40,699 bases of DNA from DASRHY01 sp046765875. Its GTDB lineage: Bacteria; Actinomycetota; Actinomycetes; Propionibacteriales; Kribbellaceae. Under the pieces are notes generated by a model. The model was given only the letters and a program-made list of their open reading frames with translations, made no database searches and was not told the DNA's origin. The DNA lies in the NCBI GenBank assembly GCA_046765875.1, contig JBKPSJ010000248.1, positions 1 to 40,699 of the forward strand, in the 5' to 3' direction. The position numbers were made by a program, and so were the translations under genes. Below are positions 29,166 through 37,625 of the stretch, piece by piece. Position 1 is the stretch's first letter, and every line of letters begins with the position of its first letter.

Positions 29166-30855
29166 CGAACACATACGTCCCGGGAGCGGCTTCCATCGGC
29201 TCCAGCCCGCCGCCGCCGGGTGCGGCGGGCGCCGCCCGCAGGTCGCCGGACCGGCTCGCCAGCCAGCCGACGTAGTCCGGCCACCAGGTGCCCGGCTCGG
29301 TCGAGGCAGTCTTCAGCCAGGTCGCCGGATCGGAGGGGTTGTTCTCGTTCACCTGGAACGTCGCCTTCGGGTTGCCCGGCGGGTTGACCATCGCGGCGAT
29401 GTGCCCGCTGGTCGACAGCACGAACCGGGTCTCGCCGCCGAGCAGCTGGGTGCTGCGGTAGCACGCCTGCCAGGGGCAGATGTGGTCCGTGATCCCGGCC
29501 ACGACATACGACGGGACCGTCACCTTGGCCAGATCGACCGGGCTGCCGAGCATCGTGGCTGCGCCGGGCTCGACCAGCGAGTTGGCCATCCCGAGCTCGA
29601 CGAAGTCGCGGTGCAGCGCGGCGGTCATCCGGGTCGTGTCGGCGTTCCAGAACAGTACGTCGAACGGCGGCGGCTTGCGGCCCTGGAGGTAGTTGTTGAC
29701 CCAGTAGTTCCAGATCAGGTCGCCGGGGCGCAGCCAGGCGAAAACCTCGGCCAGGGCCCGGCCGTCGAGGTACCCGCGCGACGCCGAGGACGCGATCGCC
29801 GCGGCGGCGATGCGCTCATTGGCCACCGCGATCGGCAGCCCGGCCCGGGTCTGGTCCAGCACCGTGACCGCCAGGGTCAGGCTGGCGAGCCGATCCTGCT
29901 CGGCGCGGTCGGCCAGATACCCGGCCAGCATCGCGGACAGGATTCCGCCGGAGCAGGTACCGAGCAGGTGCACCGCGTCAGACCTGGTGATCCGCTGCAC
30001 CGCGTCCATCGCGGCCAGGATCGCCTTGCCGTAGGTGTCCATGCCCCAGTCCCGGTGCCTGGCGTCCGGGTTGCGCCACGAAATGGTGAACACCTGTACG
30101 CCCTGCCGGACGAAGTACTCGACCATACTGCGACCCGGCGCCATGTCGACGACGTAGAACTTGTTGATCACCGGCGGCACGATCAGCACCGGGATCGAGA
30201 GAACGTCGGGCGTCTGCGGCGCGTACTGGATCACCTCGAGCTCGTCGGTACGCAACACCACGGCGCCGGCGGTGGTGGCCACCGTCTTGCCGACCTCGAA
30301 CGCGTCCGCCTCGATCATCCGCGGCACCCGTGGTGGCGTGCCAAGATCCTTGACCAGGTTGCGCAGCCCGGCGAAGGCGCTTCCACCGCCGGTGTCGATC
30401 AGCGCCTTCCAGCTCGCCGGGCTGGTCAGCGGATTGTTGCTCGGGGCAAGGGCCTCGACGACGTTGTCGACCACGAAGTTCATCCGTTCGGCGTCGCGCC
30501 ATTCCAGCTCCGCGTCGCCGACCAGCGTGCCGGCGGTCTCGGCCGCGGCCAGGTACGCCTGTACCAGCCGGCGCAGCAGCGGGTTGTGCGTCCAGGCCGG
30601 ATCGGCGAACCTCCGGTCCCGCCGTGACGGTGCGCGCTCCGAAGTGCCGATCGTGATCCGGCCCAGTTCGGCCGCCAGCTCCGCGCCTCGCCGGCCGACC
30701 GTACGCGGCCGCGCGGCCAGTCCGCCGGCGAACCGGTACCAGGAGGCGTTCGGCGCGAACCGGCGCAGCGGCCCGGTCGCCGCCGAGGTCAGCAGCATGT
30801 CCAGCGGTGCGGCGATCTCGTCGGCCCGCTCCGCCCTTTCGGCACTGATGGTCAT
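29158..30855 (-). CDS. phaC: Polyhydroxyalkanoate synthase
   Basis: Polymerises 3-hydroxyacyl-CoA into polyester. 565 aa. The catalytic cysteine C301 is in the lipase-like box GTCSGG; downstream are the aspartate in GITDHICPW and the histidine in TSGHIAAMVNPPGNPK. Conserved WRNPDARHRDWGMDTY, VLDQTRAG-like and NYWVNNYL segments are those of class I/II synthases, and the size fits either class; no PhaE or PhaR subunit gene is present, so it should act alone. The ATG at 30855 overlaps the acyl-CoA ligase stop by 1 nt (TGATG) with GGAAGGGG upstream. Monomer preference cannot be read, but the depolymerase of the Pseudomonas type hints at medium-chain monomers. Confidence 0.9.
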   Translation of the reverse strand: MTISAERAERADEIAAPLDMLLTSAATGPLRRFAPNASWYRFAGGLAARPRTVGRRGAELAAELGRITIGTSERAPSRRDRRFADPAWTHNPLLRRLVQAYLAAAETAGTLVGDAELEWRDAERMNFVVDNVVEALAPSNNPLTSPASWKALIDTGGGSAFAGLRNLVKDLGTPPRVPRMIEADAFEVGKTVATTAGAVVLRTDELEVIQYAPQTPDVLSIPVLIVPPVINKFYVVDMAPGRSMVEYFVRQGVQVFTISWRNPDARHRDWGMDTYGKAILAAMDAVQRITRSDAVHLLGTCSGGILSAMLAGYLADRAEQDRLASLTLAVTVLDQTRAGLPIAVANERIAAAAIASSASRGYLDGRALAEVFAWLRPGDLIWNYWVNNYLQGRKPPPFDVLFWNADTTRMTAALHRDFVELGMANSLVEPGAATMLGSPVDLAKVTVPSYVVAGITDHICPWQACYRSTQLLGGETRFVLSTSGHIAAMVNPPGNPKATFQVNENNPSDPATWLKTASTEPGTWWPDYVGWLASRSGDLRAAPAAPGGGGLEPMEAAPGTYVFDA

Positions 30856-32363
30856 CACAGCACCCCTTCCGGTACGACGACCTCGCGGCGCAGGATCTTG
30901 CCGGTCGGTCCCTTCGGCAGCGAGTCGGCGATCCACACCGCCCGTGGGTACTTGTACGCCGCCAGCCGGTCCTTGACAAAGGTGCGCAACTCCTGCGGAG
31001 TGGCCGACGCTCCGGCCTTCAGCACGACGGCGGCGCCGATCTCCTCGCCCAGCGACGGGTGCGGGATGCCGACCACGGCCACCTCGGCGACGGCCGGGTG
31101 CTCGTAGAGCACCTCCTCGACCTCGCGCGGATAGACGTTGTACCCGCCGCGGATCAGCAGGTCCTTCTTGCGGTCGACGATGTAGAAGTAGCCGTCCTCG
31201 TCCTGCCGGGCCATGTCGCCGGTCTTCAGCCAGCCGTCCTCGGTGATCGTCGCGGCCGTCGCGTCCGGCTTGTTCCAGTAGCCCTTCATCACGTTGTGGC
31301 CGCTGATCTGGATCTCACCGATCTCGCCGTGCGGCACCGGCTCGCCCTTGTCGTCGACGACTCGCATCCGCACGCCCTCGATCGGCGTACCGATCGACCC
31401 CGCCTTCCGCTCGGCGTGCGGATGGTTGAACGAGGCAACGGGCGAGGACTCGGACAGGCCGTAGCCCTCGAGGATGATGCAGCCGAAGGCCGCCTCGAAG
31501 CCGCGCAGCACCTCCACCGGAAGGGCCGCACCGCCCGACACACAGGTACGCAGGGTCGACACGTCGTACGTGTCACGGCCGGCCTCGGCGACGCCCAGCA
31601 TGGCGGCGTACATCGTCGGCACTCCCTCGAACACCGTGACCTTGTCCCGCTCGATCACCCGCAACGCGGTCGCCGGGTCGAACCGCGGGATGAGGGTCAG
31701 GGTGGCGCCGTTGGAGATGCTGGCGTTCAGCCCGCAGGTGAGCCCGAACACGTGGAACAGCGGCAGGCATCCCATCACCACGTCACCGGGGCCGACCTCG
31801 GTCAGCGTGCGGGCGGTGACGGCCTGGTTCTTGTTCAGCCCGGCGTGGGTGAGCTCGGCACCCTTCGGCTTGCCGGTCGTACCCGAGGTGTACAGGATCA
31901 CCGCGGTGTCGAGTCCGTCGCGGGCGACCGGCTCGGCCAGCGGCTCGACGGCCGCGAGCGACTCCTCGAACGCATCGGGCGCCACCGATACGAACTGTGC
32001 GCCGGCGGCCTTGGCGCCGATCTCGGCCTCGGCTGCGAAGTCGTGCCACGCGAGCAGCACGACCGCGCCGGAGTCGCCGAGGTAGTACTCGACCTCGCGT
32101 TGCTTGAGCAACGGGTTCATCGGTACGACGATCCCGCCCGCGCGCAGGGCTGCGTAGTAGGCGATCGTGAACGCCGGAACGTTCGGCAGCATCAGCCCGA
32201 CCCGGTCGCCGGGACCGACGCCGAGATCGCGCAGCATCGTCGCTGCCCGCGAGGCCGCATCGTCCAGGGCCTCGTAGCTGAGCACGTAGTCGTCCATCCG
32301 GACGGCCGGCCGCTCCGGGTAGAGCTGAGCGGATTCGGTGAGGTTGTGGCTGAGGTTCGTCAT
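30855..32363 (-). CDS. Long-chain fatty acid-CoA ligase / acyl-CoA synthetase
   Basis: Adenylate-forming enzyme of 502 aa that activates a carboxylic acid to its CoA thioester using ATP. The P-loop YTSGTTGKPKG is at 158-168, the A5 region GYGLSESSPV follows, then TGDMARQDEDGYFYIVDRKKD, and the adenylation lysine K489 in PTGKILRRE. It leads the PHA operon and overlaps phaC by 1 nt, so it probably supplies or recycles acyl/3-hydroxyacyl-CoA for polymer turnover. The ATG 32363 is preceded by GGAG at a spacing of about 7 nt; more upstream in-frame codons are intergenic. Substrate chain length unknown. Confidence 0.88.
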   Translation of the reverse strand: MTNLSHNLTESAQLYPERPAVRMDDYVLSYEALDDAASRAATMLRDLGVGPGDRVGLMLPNVPAFTIAYYAALRAGGIVVPMNPLLKQREVEYYLGDSGAVVLLAWHDFAAEAEIGAKAAGAQFVSVAPDAFEESLAAVEPLAEPVARDGLDTAVILYTSGTTGKPKGAELTHAGLNKNQAVTARTLTEVGPGDVVMGCLPLFHVFGLTCGLNASISNGATLTLIPRFDPATALRVIERDKVTVFEGVPTMYAAMLGVAEAGRDTYDVSTLRTCVSGGAALPVEVLRGFEAAFGCIILEGYGLSESSPVASFNHPHAERKAGSIGTPIEGVRMRVVDDKGEPVPHGEIGEIQISGHNVMKGYWNKPDATAATITEDGWLKTGDMARQDEDGYFYIVDRKKDLLIRGGYNVYPREVEEVLYEHPAVAEVAVVGIPHPSLGEEIGAAVVLKAGASATPQELRTFVKDRLAAYKYPRAVWIADSLPKGPTGKILRREVVVPEGVL

Positions 32364-32602
32364 GTCGCACTCCGGGGCTGCTCGGGAACTCCTCTCACCA
32401 TGCGCCCGCATGCGCCCTTGGTCGATGGGCTGTGAAACAACGCAGGGCGGCTTCGAGTGTGTCCCGGAACAACGCCCATGTCCTTGTGCCTGCGGCACAG
32501 TGCCGGCGGCGAGCTTCGGCTTCGCCGGCCAAGCGGGCCGACGGTCCCGGCTGCGAATCTCTTCGTACCAGCCCAGCTCCGCAAGCCCGGAAGGTGAAGA
32601 TC
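32364..32602. promoter_or_regulatory. Divergent promoter region of the PHA operon and 33-aa gene
   Basis: This 239-bp region holds several repeats: tandem CATGCGCCCG (32399-32408, then again to 32417), AACAACGC at 32436-32443 and 32468-32475, a palindrome TGTGCC-TGC-GGCACA (32485-32499), and a hairpin of GCCGGCG (32502-32508) and CGCCGGC (32523-32529) around a TTCG loop. Any could bind a regulator such as the adjacent PucR protein. No clear -10 is seen for either gene, and no credible additional coding region. Confidence 0.4.
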
Positions 32603-32704
32603 ATGACCGCTGTGTTGTACGTCCTGCTGCCCGTCGTGCTCGGCCTCATCGGCGTCGGTATCCCGATGGTCGGTGTCCGCGTCATCGAGCAGAAGTCGCG
32701 GTGA
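32603..32704 (+). CDS. 33-residue single-span membrane peptide
   Basis: A very small gene between the PHA operon and a PucR regulator. The product has one hydrophobic helix (about residues 4-25, LYVLLPVVLGLIGVGIPMVG) and a charged tail (RVIEQKSR), giving a single-pass membrane microprotein. GGAAGG lies about 9 nt before the ATG, and a strong terminator starts 28 nt after the stop, so it seems to form its own transcription unit. I recognise no family; it superficially resembles KdpF-like accessory peptides, but no kdp genes are present. Confidence 0.6.
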   Translation: MTAVLYVLLPVVLGLIGVGIPMVGVRVIEQKSR

Positions 32705-32731
32705 GGCTCCACCCCGAGCCCCGTTCCGCCT

Positions 32732-32770
32732 GATCCCTCCGGTCGTCCCTGCGGCCGGAGGGATCTTTAT
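32732..32770 (+). terminator. Intrinsic terminator after the 33-aa gene
   Basis: GATCCCTCCGG (32732-32742) pairs perfectly with CCGGAGGGATC (32755-32765), the stem can extend three more pairs inward to a 6-nt loop, and TTTAT follows. It separates the peptide gene from the converging PucR gene. Confidence 0.75.
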
Positions 32771-32785
32771 GCCAGGAGGCCGGTG

Positions 32786-34060
32786 TCAGGAGGCAGGTGT
32801 CAGCACCGAGGGACCCAGCCACCGGCACGCGATCAAGGCCAGCTCGAGGTCGAGCCGCTCGTCGTCCAGCGGGCGGTTGCGCTCCTCGACGGCACGATCG
32901 ATGCGGTACTTCACGGTGTTCTTGTGCAGGTGCAGCCGCTCCGACGTCGCGGTGTAGCTGCCCTTCTCGGCGAGAAACGTGAGCAGCGTGTCGCGCAACC
33001 GGCCGGCCTGCTCGGTGTCGGCGGCCAGCGGTCCGAGGGCGCTCTCGACCAGCCGCCGCGCGGCGCCGAGGTCGGCGGCGAGCAGCGCCGCGGCCCGGAC
33101 CTGCGGATCGGTGAACGAGGTGATCCGCAGCGCTCGCTCCCGCGCTGCCAGCGCCACCTGCTGGGCCCGGCCCGCCTCAAGGTGAGTGACCCGGAAGCCC
33201 GTCGCACCAGCGGCCGGATTGCCCAGCGCCAGATGGATGGCCGCATCCGCTTCGTCGAGCAGGTGGTCCACCTCGCCGGGCGCCGCGGTGCGTGACGCCC
33301 GGCCGAGCGGAAGCCAGCCCCAGCCGCAGGAACGGTCCTGCGGGACGAACAGGGGCTGCCCCGCGACACCGAGTTCCTTACCGAGGCGGTTCAGCGAGCG
33401 TTCGAGCTCGCGCGTCGTCGTCGGTGACGACGGCGAACTGCTCCAGACCACGACCCCGAGGTGGTGTTGCCGCAGCCGGTAGCCCAGCGCGGCCTCGGCC
33501 GTGGCGACGTCGACCTTCGCACCGTCGAGCAACTCGCGCAGGGCCGCCGCTCGCATCATGTTGCGGTTGGCCAGCCAGCGCACTCGCTCGGTCTCGTACG
33601 CGGTGACGACCTGCTCGGAGATCCGGTCGATGTACCGGAACGTGGTGTCCATGACGATCTGGCAGGCCGCGAACGCGACCTTCGGGTCCGGCTCCTGCCG
33701 GGCGATCTCGGCGAACGCCCAGTCCAGCACCTGCTGCTGACCGAGCCGGTATGCCCGGACCAGCGCGTTCGGGGCGATACCCCGCTGCGCCAGCCGGCGG
33801 GCGTACTCCTCGGCAGCCGACGGCGTGGAGATCTCGCCGATCTCGATGTCGTAGCGCAAGATGTGTGCGACGGTCTCGAGGTTGCTCTGGATGCTTGTCC
33901 CGAGCAACTCCAGGATCAGCCGGTCGCCCTGCAACTCCTCGATCGACTCGGCCAGCACCTTGTGCAGGGTCCGGGTCAGCTCCGGCACCTCCACGCTCAT
34001 CGCGGCCGCGACCTGGATCACGCGGGCGGCGGCCGACTCGTGCAGCTCGTCGTGAGACAC
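32786..34060 (-). CDS. PucR-family transcriptional regulator 1
   Basis: 424-aa regulator with an N-terminal sensory/helical region (about 1-170), a middle GGDEF-like CdaR/PucR domain, and a C-terminal PucR helix-turn-helix (about 365-415) with ERLHLHKNTVKYRIDRAVEE. Members control catabolic genes in response to small metabolites. GTG 34060 is chosen: GGGGAG is just upstream, whereas the next in-frame start at 34114 lacks one. It diverges from the adenylate-forming enzyme operon and converges on the 33-aa gene, so it likely controls the former. A second PucR regulator lies at the other end of that operon. Confidence 0.82.
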   Translation of the reverse strand: MSHDELHESAAARVIQVAAAMSVEVPELTRTLHKVLAESIEELQGDRLILELLGTSIQSNLETVAHILRYDIEIGEISTPSAAEEYARRLAQRGIAPNALVRAYRLGQQQVLDWAFAEIARQEPDPKVAFAACQIVMDTTFRYIDRISEQVVTAYETERVRWLANRNMMRAAALRELLDGAKVDVATAEAALGYRLRQHHLGVVVWSSSPSSPTTTRELERSLNRLGKELGVAGQPLFVPQDRSCGWGWLPLGRASRTAAPGEVDHLLDEADAAIHLALGNPAAGATGFRVTHLEAGRAQQVALAARERALRITSFTDPQVRAAALLAADLGAARRLVESALGPLAADTEQAGRLRDTLLTFLAEKGSYTATSERLHLHKNTVKYRIDRAVEERNRPLDDERLDLELALIACRWLGPSVLTPAS

Positions 34061-34245
34061 GGGTCTCCCCTCGTGTGCTCCGATTCTGCGCCCGGATGTG
34101 ATGACTGTCAGCATTCGGCACCGGGCCCGGCCGTCCGTCGGCCCGGCAGCACGAATCGGCCGCCGAGCTTCGTGTTCCGAGCACAGTCCGTCCGCGCTCG
34201 CGCACTCCTAACCTCATGATCGAGACCACATTCACCGGAGGAACC
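34061..34245. promoter_or_regulatory. Divergent PucR/ligase-operon promoter region
   Basis: TAACCT at 34209-34214 is a candidate -10 for the plus-strand operon, giving a leader of about 25 nt with GGAGG at 34237-34241 before ATG 34246. A GCCGTCCGTCGGC hairpin-like repeat lies near 34129. No -35 recognised. Confidence 0.35.
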
Positions 34246-34884
34246 ATGACCGCGACCAACCTCGAGTACCTGCCCTGGCGCCGCCCGGCAGCCTACGGCG
34301 GACTGCCGAGCGTCCGCGACGACCAGCACGACCTCAGCTATGCCGAATTCGGCTCCTGGGTGGATGCCGCCGCCGAACAGTTCGCCGGATACGGCGTCGG
34401 GCCGGGAACGGTGGTCGCGGTGATGCTGCCCAACCGCGTCGAGTTGCTGGTAGCCATGGTCGCGGCCTGGCGGCTCGGTGCCGCGGCCACGCCGATCAAC
34501 CCGGTCTTCACCGCGAACGAGGCCGACTACCAGATCGACGACGCCAGGGCGGTGGTGGTCGTCAACCTCGGCGCCGGCGCGCCGGACGGCGGCAGGCCGA
34601 GCATCGCCGTCGACGATCTGCGGCGTACCAGGCGAGGCGACCGGACGCTGCCCGAGCCGGCGACGACGAGCGAGGAGCTTGCCCTGCTGATCTACACCAG
34701 CGGCTCGACCGGCCGGCCCAAGGGCGTGATGCTGAGCCACGGCAACATCGGCGCGATGGCGGCCATGATGGCCGAGCACCTGCGGATCACGCATCGCGAC
34801 CACTGTCTGCTGGTGCTGCCGCTGTTCCACGTCAACGCCATCTGCGTCAGCTTCCTGGTGCCGATGTCGGTGGGCGGCAATTGA
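34246..34884 (+). CDS. Adenylate-forming enzyme, N-terminal half
   Basis: 212-aa N-terminal fragment with the ATP phosphate-binding loop YTSGSTGRPKG (about 153-163) and LPLFHVNAI. It ends abruptly after VGGN, where the enzyme family continues without a gap in the other frame. GGAGG lies 5 nt before ATG 34246. By itself it lacks the AMP-binding A5/A8 motifs and C-terminal lid, so it could not catalyse adenylation. First gene of an operon with DUF3556 and FAD-oxidoreductase genes. Confidence 0.6.
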   Translation: MTATNLEYLPWRRPAAYGGLPSVRDDQHDLSYAEFGSWVDAAAEQFAGYGVGPGTVVAVMLPNRVELLVAMVAAWRLGAAATPINPVFTANEADYQIDDARAVVVVNLGAGAPDGGRPSIAVDDLRRTRRGDRTLPEPATTSEELALLIYTSGSTGRPKGVMLSHGNIGAMAAMMAEHLRITHRDHCLLVLPLFHVNAICVSFLVPMSVGGN

Positions 34885-35726
34885 CCGTCCTCAAGCGGTT
34901 CCGGCCGCTGGACTTCCTCACCGCGGTCGAGAAGTACCGTCCGACGTACTTCTCGGCGGTGCCGACGATCTACTCGCATCTGGTCTCGCAGCCGGCCGAC
35001 GTCATCGCCGACACGTCCTCGATCCGGTTCGCGATCTGCGGCGCGGCACCCGCGTCGAAGGAACTGCTCGCCGCGACGCAGGAGCGGTTCGGGATCGGCC
35101 TCATCGAGGGATACGGCCTGACCGAGGGCACCTGCGCCTCCACCGCCAACCCGCTCGACGGCCCGCGCAAGCTCGGCACGGTCGGCGTCGCACTGCCCGG
35201 TCAGCGGGTCGCCGTGATGGCTCCGGACGGGACCCTGGTGCCGGCCGGGGAGCGCGGCGAGGTCGTGATCCAGGGCGCCAACGTCATGCAGGGATACCTC
35301 AACCGGCCCGGGGCGACAGCCGACGCGCTCGGCGACGGCTGGCTGCACACCGGCGACGTCGGCATCCTCGACGAGGACGGATACCTGCGCATCGTCGACC
35401 GGATCAAGGACATGATCATCCGCGGCGGCGAGAACATCTATCCCAAGGAGATCGAGACCGTTCTGCACGGTCACCCGGCCGTGCTCGAGACCTCCGTCGT
35501 CGGCGGACCACACGAGGTGTACGGCGAGGTGCCGGTCGCGTTCGTAGCCCTGTATCCCGGCGCCACCGTCGACGTCGAGGAATTACTCGCGCTGTGCCGC
35601 GCGAACCTGACCAAGATCAAGGTTCCGGTCGCGATCCACGTGGTCGACGCGATCCCGAAGAACCCGGTCGGCAAGCCCGACAAGCCGGGCCTCCGAAAGA
35701 CCCTCCAGCAGGCCACGCAGTCCTGA
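34881..35726 (+). CDS. Adenylate-forming enzyme, C-terminal half
   Basis: 281-aa fragment starting at a TTG that overlaps the previous stop codon (TTGA). It holds the rest of the core domain (GYGLTEGTCAS near 76, TGDVGILDEDGYLRIVDRIKD near 160) and the C-terminal lid with the adenylation lysine in NPVGKPDKPGLR. Translation might reinitiate at the overlap, giving a two-piece enzyme; otherwise it is the rear of a frameshifted gene. Confidence 0.6.
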   Translation: MTVLKRFRPLDFLTAVEKYRPTYFSAVPTIYSHLVSQPADVIADTSSIRFAICGAAPASKELLAATQERFGIGLIEGYGLTEGTCASTANPLDGPRKLGTVGVALPGQRVAVMAPDGTLVPAGERGEVVIQGANVMQGYLNRPGATADALGDGWLHTGDVGILDEDGYLRIVDRIKDMIIRGGENIYPKEIETVLHGHPAVLETSVVGGPHEVYGEVPVAFVALYPGATVDVEELLALCRANLTKIKVPVAIHVVDAIPKNPVGKPDKPGLRKTLQQATQS

Positions 35727-35777
35727 TCACCCGGCGCCGTCCCCGCGCCTCGCGTGAACCGAGCAAGGAGCATCACC

Positions 35778-37625
35778 ATGGGATTCACGAAACCGTCGGT
35801 TCCGCCGCTGGAGCCGGACAAGGTCTACGACCTGCCGTACCTGGAGCGGATCAAGGTCCTGTCCCGGTACTGGGCCGAGAACGGCTTCGGCTCGCCGAAG
35901 GTCTTCCACATCATTTACGTCACCAAGCTGCTGTTCTTCTCCATACTCGGCGGCTATCTGGTCGGCACCGTCACCTCGGGCTTCAACCCGTTTCACCCCA
36001 GCGAGTTCTGGACCGAGCCGGTGCTCTACCAGAAGTTCATCCTGTGGACCGTGCTGCTCGAGGTGCTCGGGGTGGCCGGCTCTTGGGGCCCGCTGGCCGG
36101 TCACTTCAAGCCGTTCACCGGTGGCTGGCGTACGTACGGCCGGGTCGACACGATCCGCGAGCCGCCGTGGCCGGGCAAGGTGCCGCTGACCGCAGGCGAC
36201 CGGCGGACGCCGTTCGACGTGGGCCTGTACGTCGCGATCCTGGCGACGCTGGTGCTGTCGCTGGTGCTGCCCTCGGTCGGCGACAGCGACCTCACGTCGC
36301 TCGGATTCGACGGCGGCCGGGTCTCGCCGGTACTGATGGTGATCCTCGGCGTCGCGCTGATCACGCTCGGCCTGCGGGACAAGGTGTCCTTCCTCCAGGC
36401 CCGCGGTGAGCAGTACCTACCCGCGATCGTTTTCTTCGCGCTGTACGGCGCCGTCGACATGATCGTCGCGCTCAAGCTGCTGATCGTCGTGGTCTGGGTC
36501 GGGGCCGGATTCTCCAAGTTCGGCAAGCACTTCGGCATGGTGGTGCCGCCGATGGTCAGCAACACTCCGTGGGTACCGTTCAAGGCGATGAAGCGTGCCA
36601 ACTACCAGAGGTTCCCGGAGGACCTGCGGCCGTCCCACAACGCCAACATGCTCGCCCACATCGGCGGCACCCTGGTCGAGATCGCCGCACCGCTGGTGCT
36701 GTTGTTCTCGACGAACAAGACCGTGACGATCGCCGCCGCGGTGCTGATGATCTGCTTCCACCTCTTCATCACCTCGACCTTCCCGCTGGCCGTGCCGCTG
36801 GAGTGGAACGTGCTGTTCGCGTTCGGTACAGCGTTCCTGTTCCTCGGCCACCCCAACTGGGACGGTTACGGCCTTGGCGACATGACTCCCTGGCTGCTCG
36901 TCGTCACCGCTGCGGGCCTGCTCTTCTTCCCGGTGCTAGGCAACCTGCGGCCGGACCTGGTGTCGTTCCTGCCGTCGATGCGTCAGTACGCCGGCAACTG
37001 GGCGTCCGCGACCTGGGCGTTCGCTCCAGGTGCGGAGCAGCGGCTGAACGAGGGGCTGACCAAGCCCGCACCGATGATCATCGACCAGGTCACCGATTTG
37101 CTGGGCAGCCGGGACGCGGCCGAACTGGCGACGTACCAGGTCATGGGCTGGCGGTCGCTGCACAGCCAGGGCCGGGCGCTGAACTCGATCCTGATCGACC
37201 AGCTCGGCGACGACATCAACCACTACGCGATCCGCGAGGCGGAGTTCATGACGAACTGCATCGTCGGCTTCAACTTCGGCGACGGCCACCTGCACGACCA
37301 CAAGTTCATCGCCTCGGTTCAGAAGCGCTGCGGCTTCGCGCCCGGCGAGTTCATCGTCGCCTGGATCGAGTCCCAGCCGGTGCACAAGAACTACCAGCGG
37401 TACATGGTGATCGATGCCGCGCTCGGCATCGTCGAGCGCGGGACGTACAAGGTCGCCGATGCGGTCGCGGAACAGCCGTGGCTGCCGAACGGGCCGATCC
37501 CGCTGGCGGTGGACTGGCGGCTGGACGGGTACCAGCGGGTCAGCTATCCGGCGCCCGGAAACGGCCCGATCCGGGGCAGGCACATCAAGCCCGCGGCCCC
37601 CGACACGACGGGTGCGGCGACATGA
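35778..37625 (+). CDS. DUF3556 transmembrane protein
   Basis: 615-aa integral membrane protein of the actinobacterial DUF3556 family, function unknown. About eight to nine hydrophobic segments lie between residues 40 and 395, with a GAGFSKFGKHFGMV motif near 250. The remaining C-terminal about 210 residues are soluble and end in a domain with GFNFGDGHLHDHKF and LDWRLDGY-like stretches. ATG 35778 is chosen because AAGGAG lies about 9 nt upstream and the family start MGFTKPSVPP fits there. It sits between an acyl-CoA synthetase gene and an FAD oxidoreductase, overlapping the latter by 4 nt (ATGA), so a role in lipid or isoprenoid modification at the membrane is suggested. Confidence 0.8.
   Translation: MGFTKPSVPPLEPDKVYDLPYLERIKVLSRYWAENGFGSPKVFHIIYVTKLLFFSILGGYLVGTVTSGFNPFHPSEFWTEPVLYQKFILWTVLLEVLGVAGSWGPLAGHFKPFTGGWRTYGRVDTIREPPWPGKVPLTAGDRRTPFDVGLYVAILATLVLSLVLPSVGDSDLTSLGFDGGRVSPVLMVILGVALITLGLRDKVSFLQARGEQYLPAIVFFALYGAVDMIVALKLLIVVVWVGAGFSKFGKHFGMVVPPMVSNTPWVPFKAMKRANYQRFPEDLRPSHNANMLAHIGGTLVEIAAPLVLLFSTNKTVTIAAAVLMICFHLFITSTFPLAVPLEWNVLFAFGTAFLFLGHPNWDGYGLGDMTPWLLVVTAAGLLFFPVLGNLRPDLVSFLPSMRQYAGNWASATWAFAPGAEQRLNEGLTKPAPMIIDQVTDLLGSRDAAELATYQVMGWRSLHSQGRALNSILIDQLGDDINHYAIREAEFMTNCIVGFNFGDGHLHDHKFIASVQKRCGFAPGEFIVAWIESQPVHKNYQRYMVIDAALGIVERGTYKVADAVAEQPWLPNGPIPLAVDWRLDGYQRVSYPAPGNGPIRGRHIKPAAPDTTGAAT

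Larger units (their letters stand above)
34246..35726 (+). pseudogene. Adenylate-forming enzyme interrupted by a -1 frameshift
   Basis: Taken together, the two frames 34246-34884 and 34881-35726 would encode one acyl-CoA synthetase-like enzyme of about 493 aa. The break falls mid-domain at GGCGGCAATTGACC: frame one reads G-G-N-stop, and frame two continues L-T-V-L-K-R-F, a typical family sequence. Restoring one C (giving AAC TTG) would rejoin them. Either a recent inactivating deletion, a sequencing error, or two proteins produced through the overlapping TTGA. Both halves otherwise keep all conserved motifs, which argues against long-standing decay. Confidence 0.6.

Noticed and set aside
32603..32704. 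Calling the 33-aa peptide KdpF
   Set aside because: Similarity is only size and a single helix; no potassium ATPase genes accompany it.
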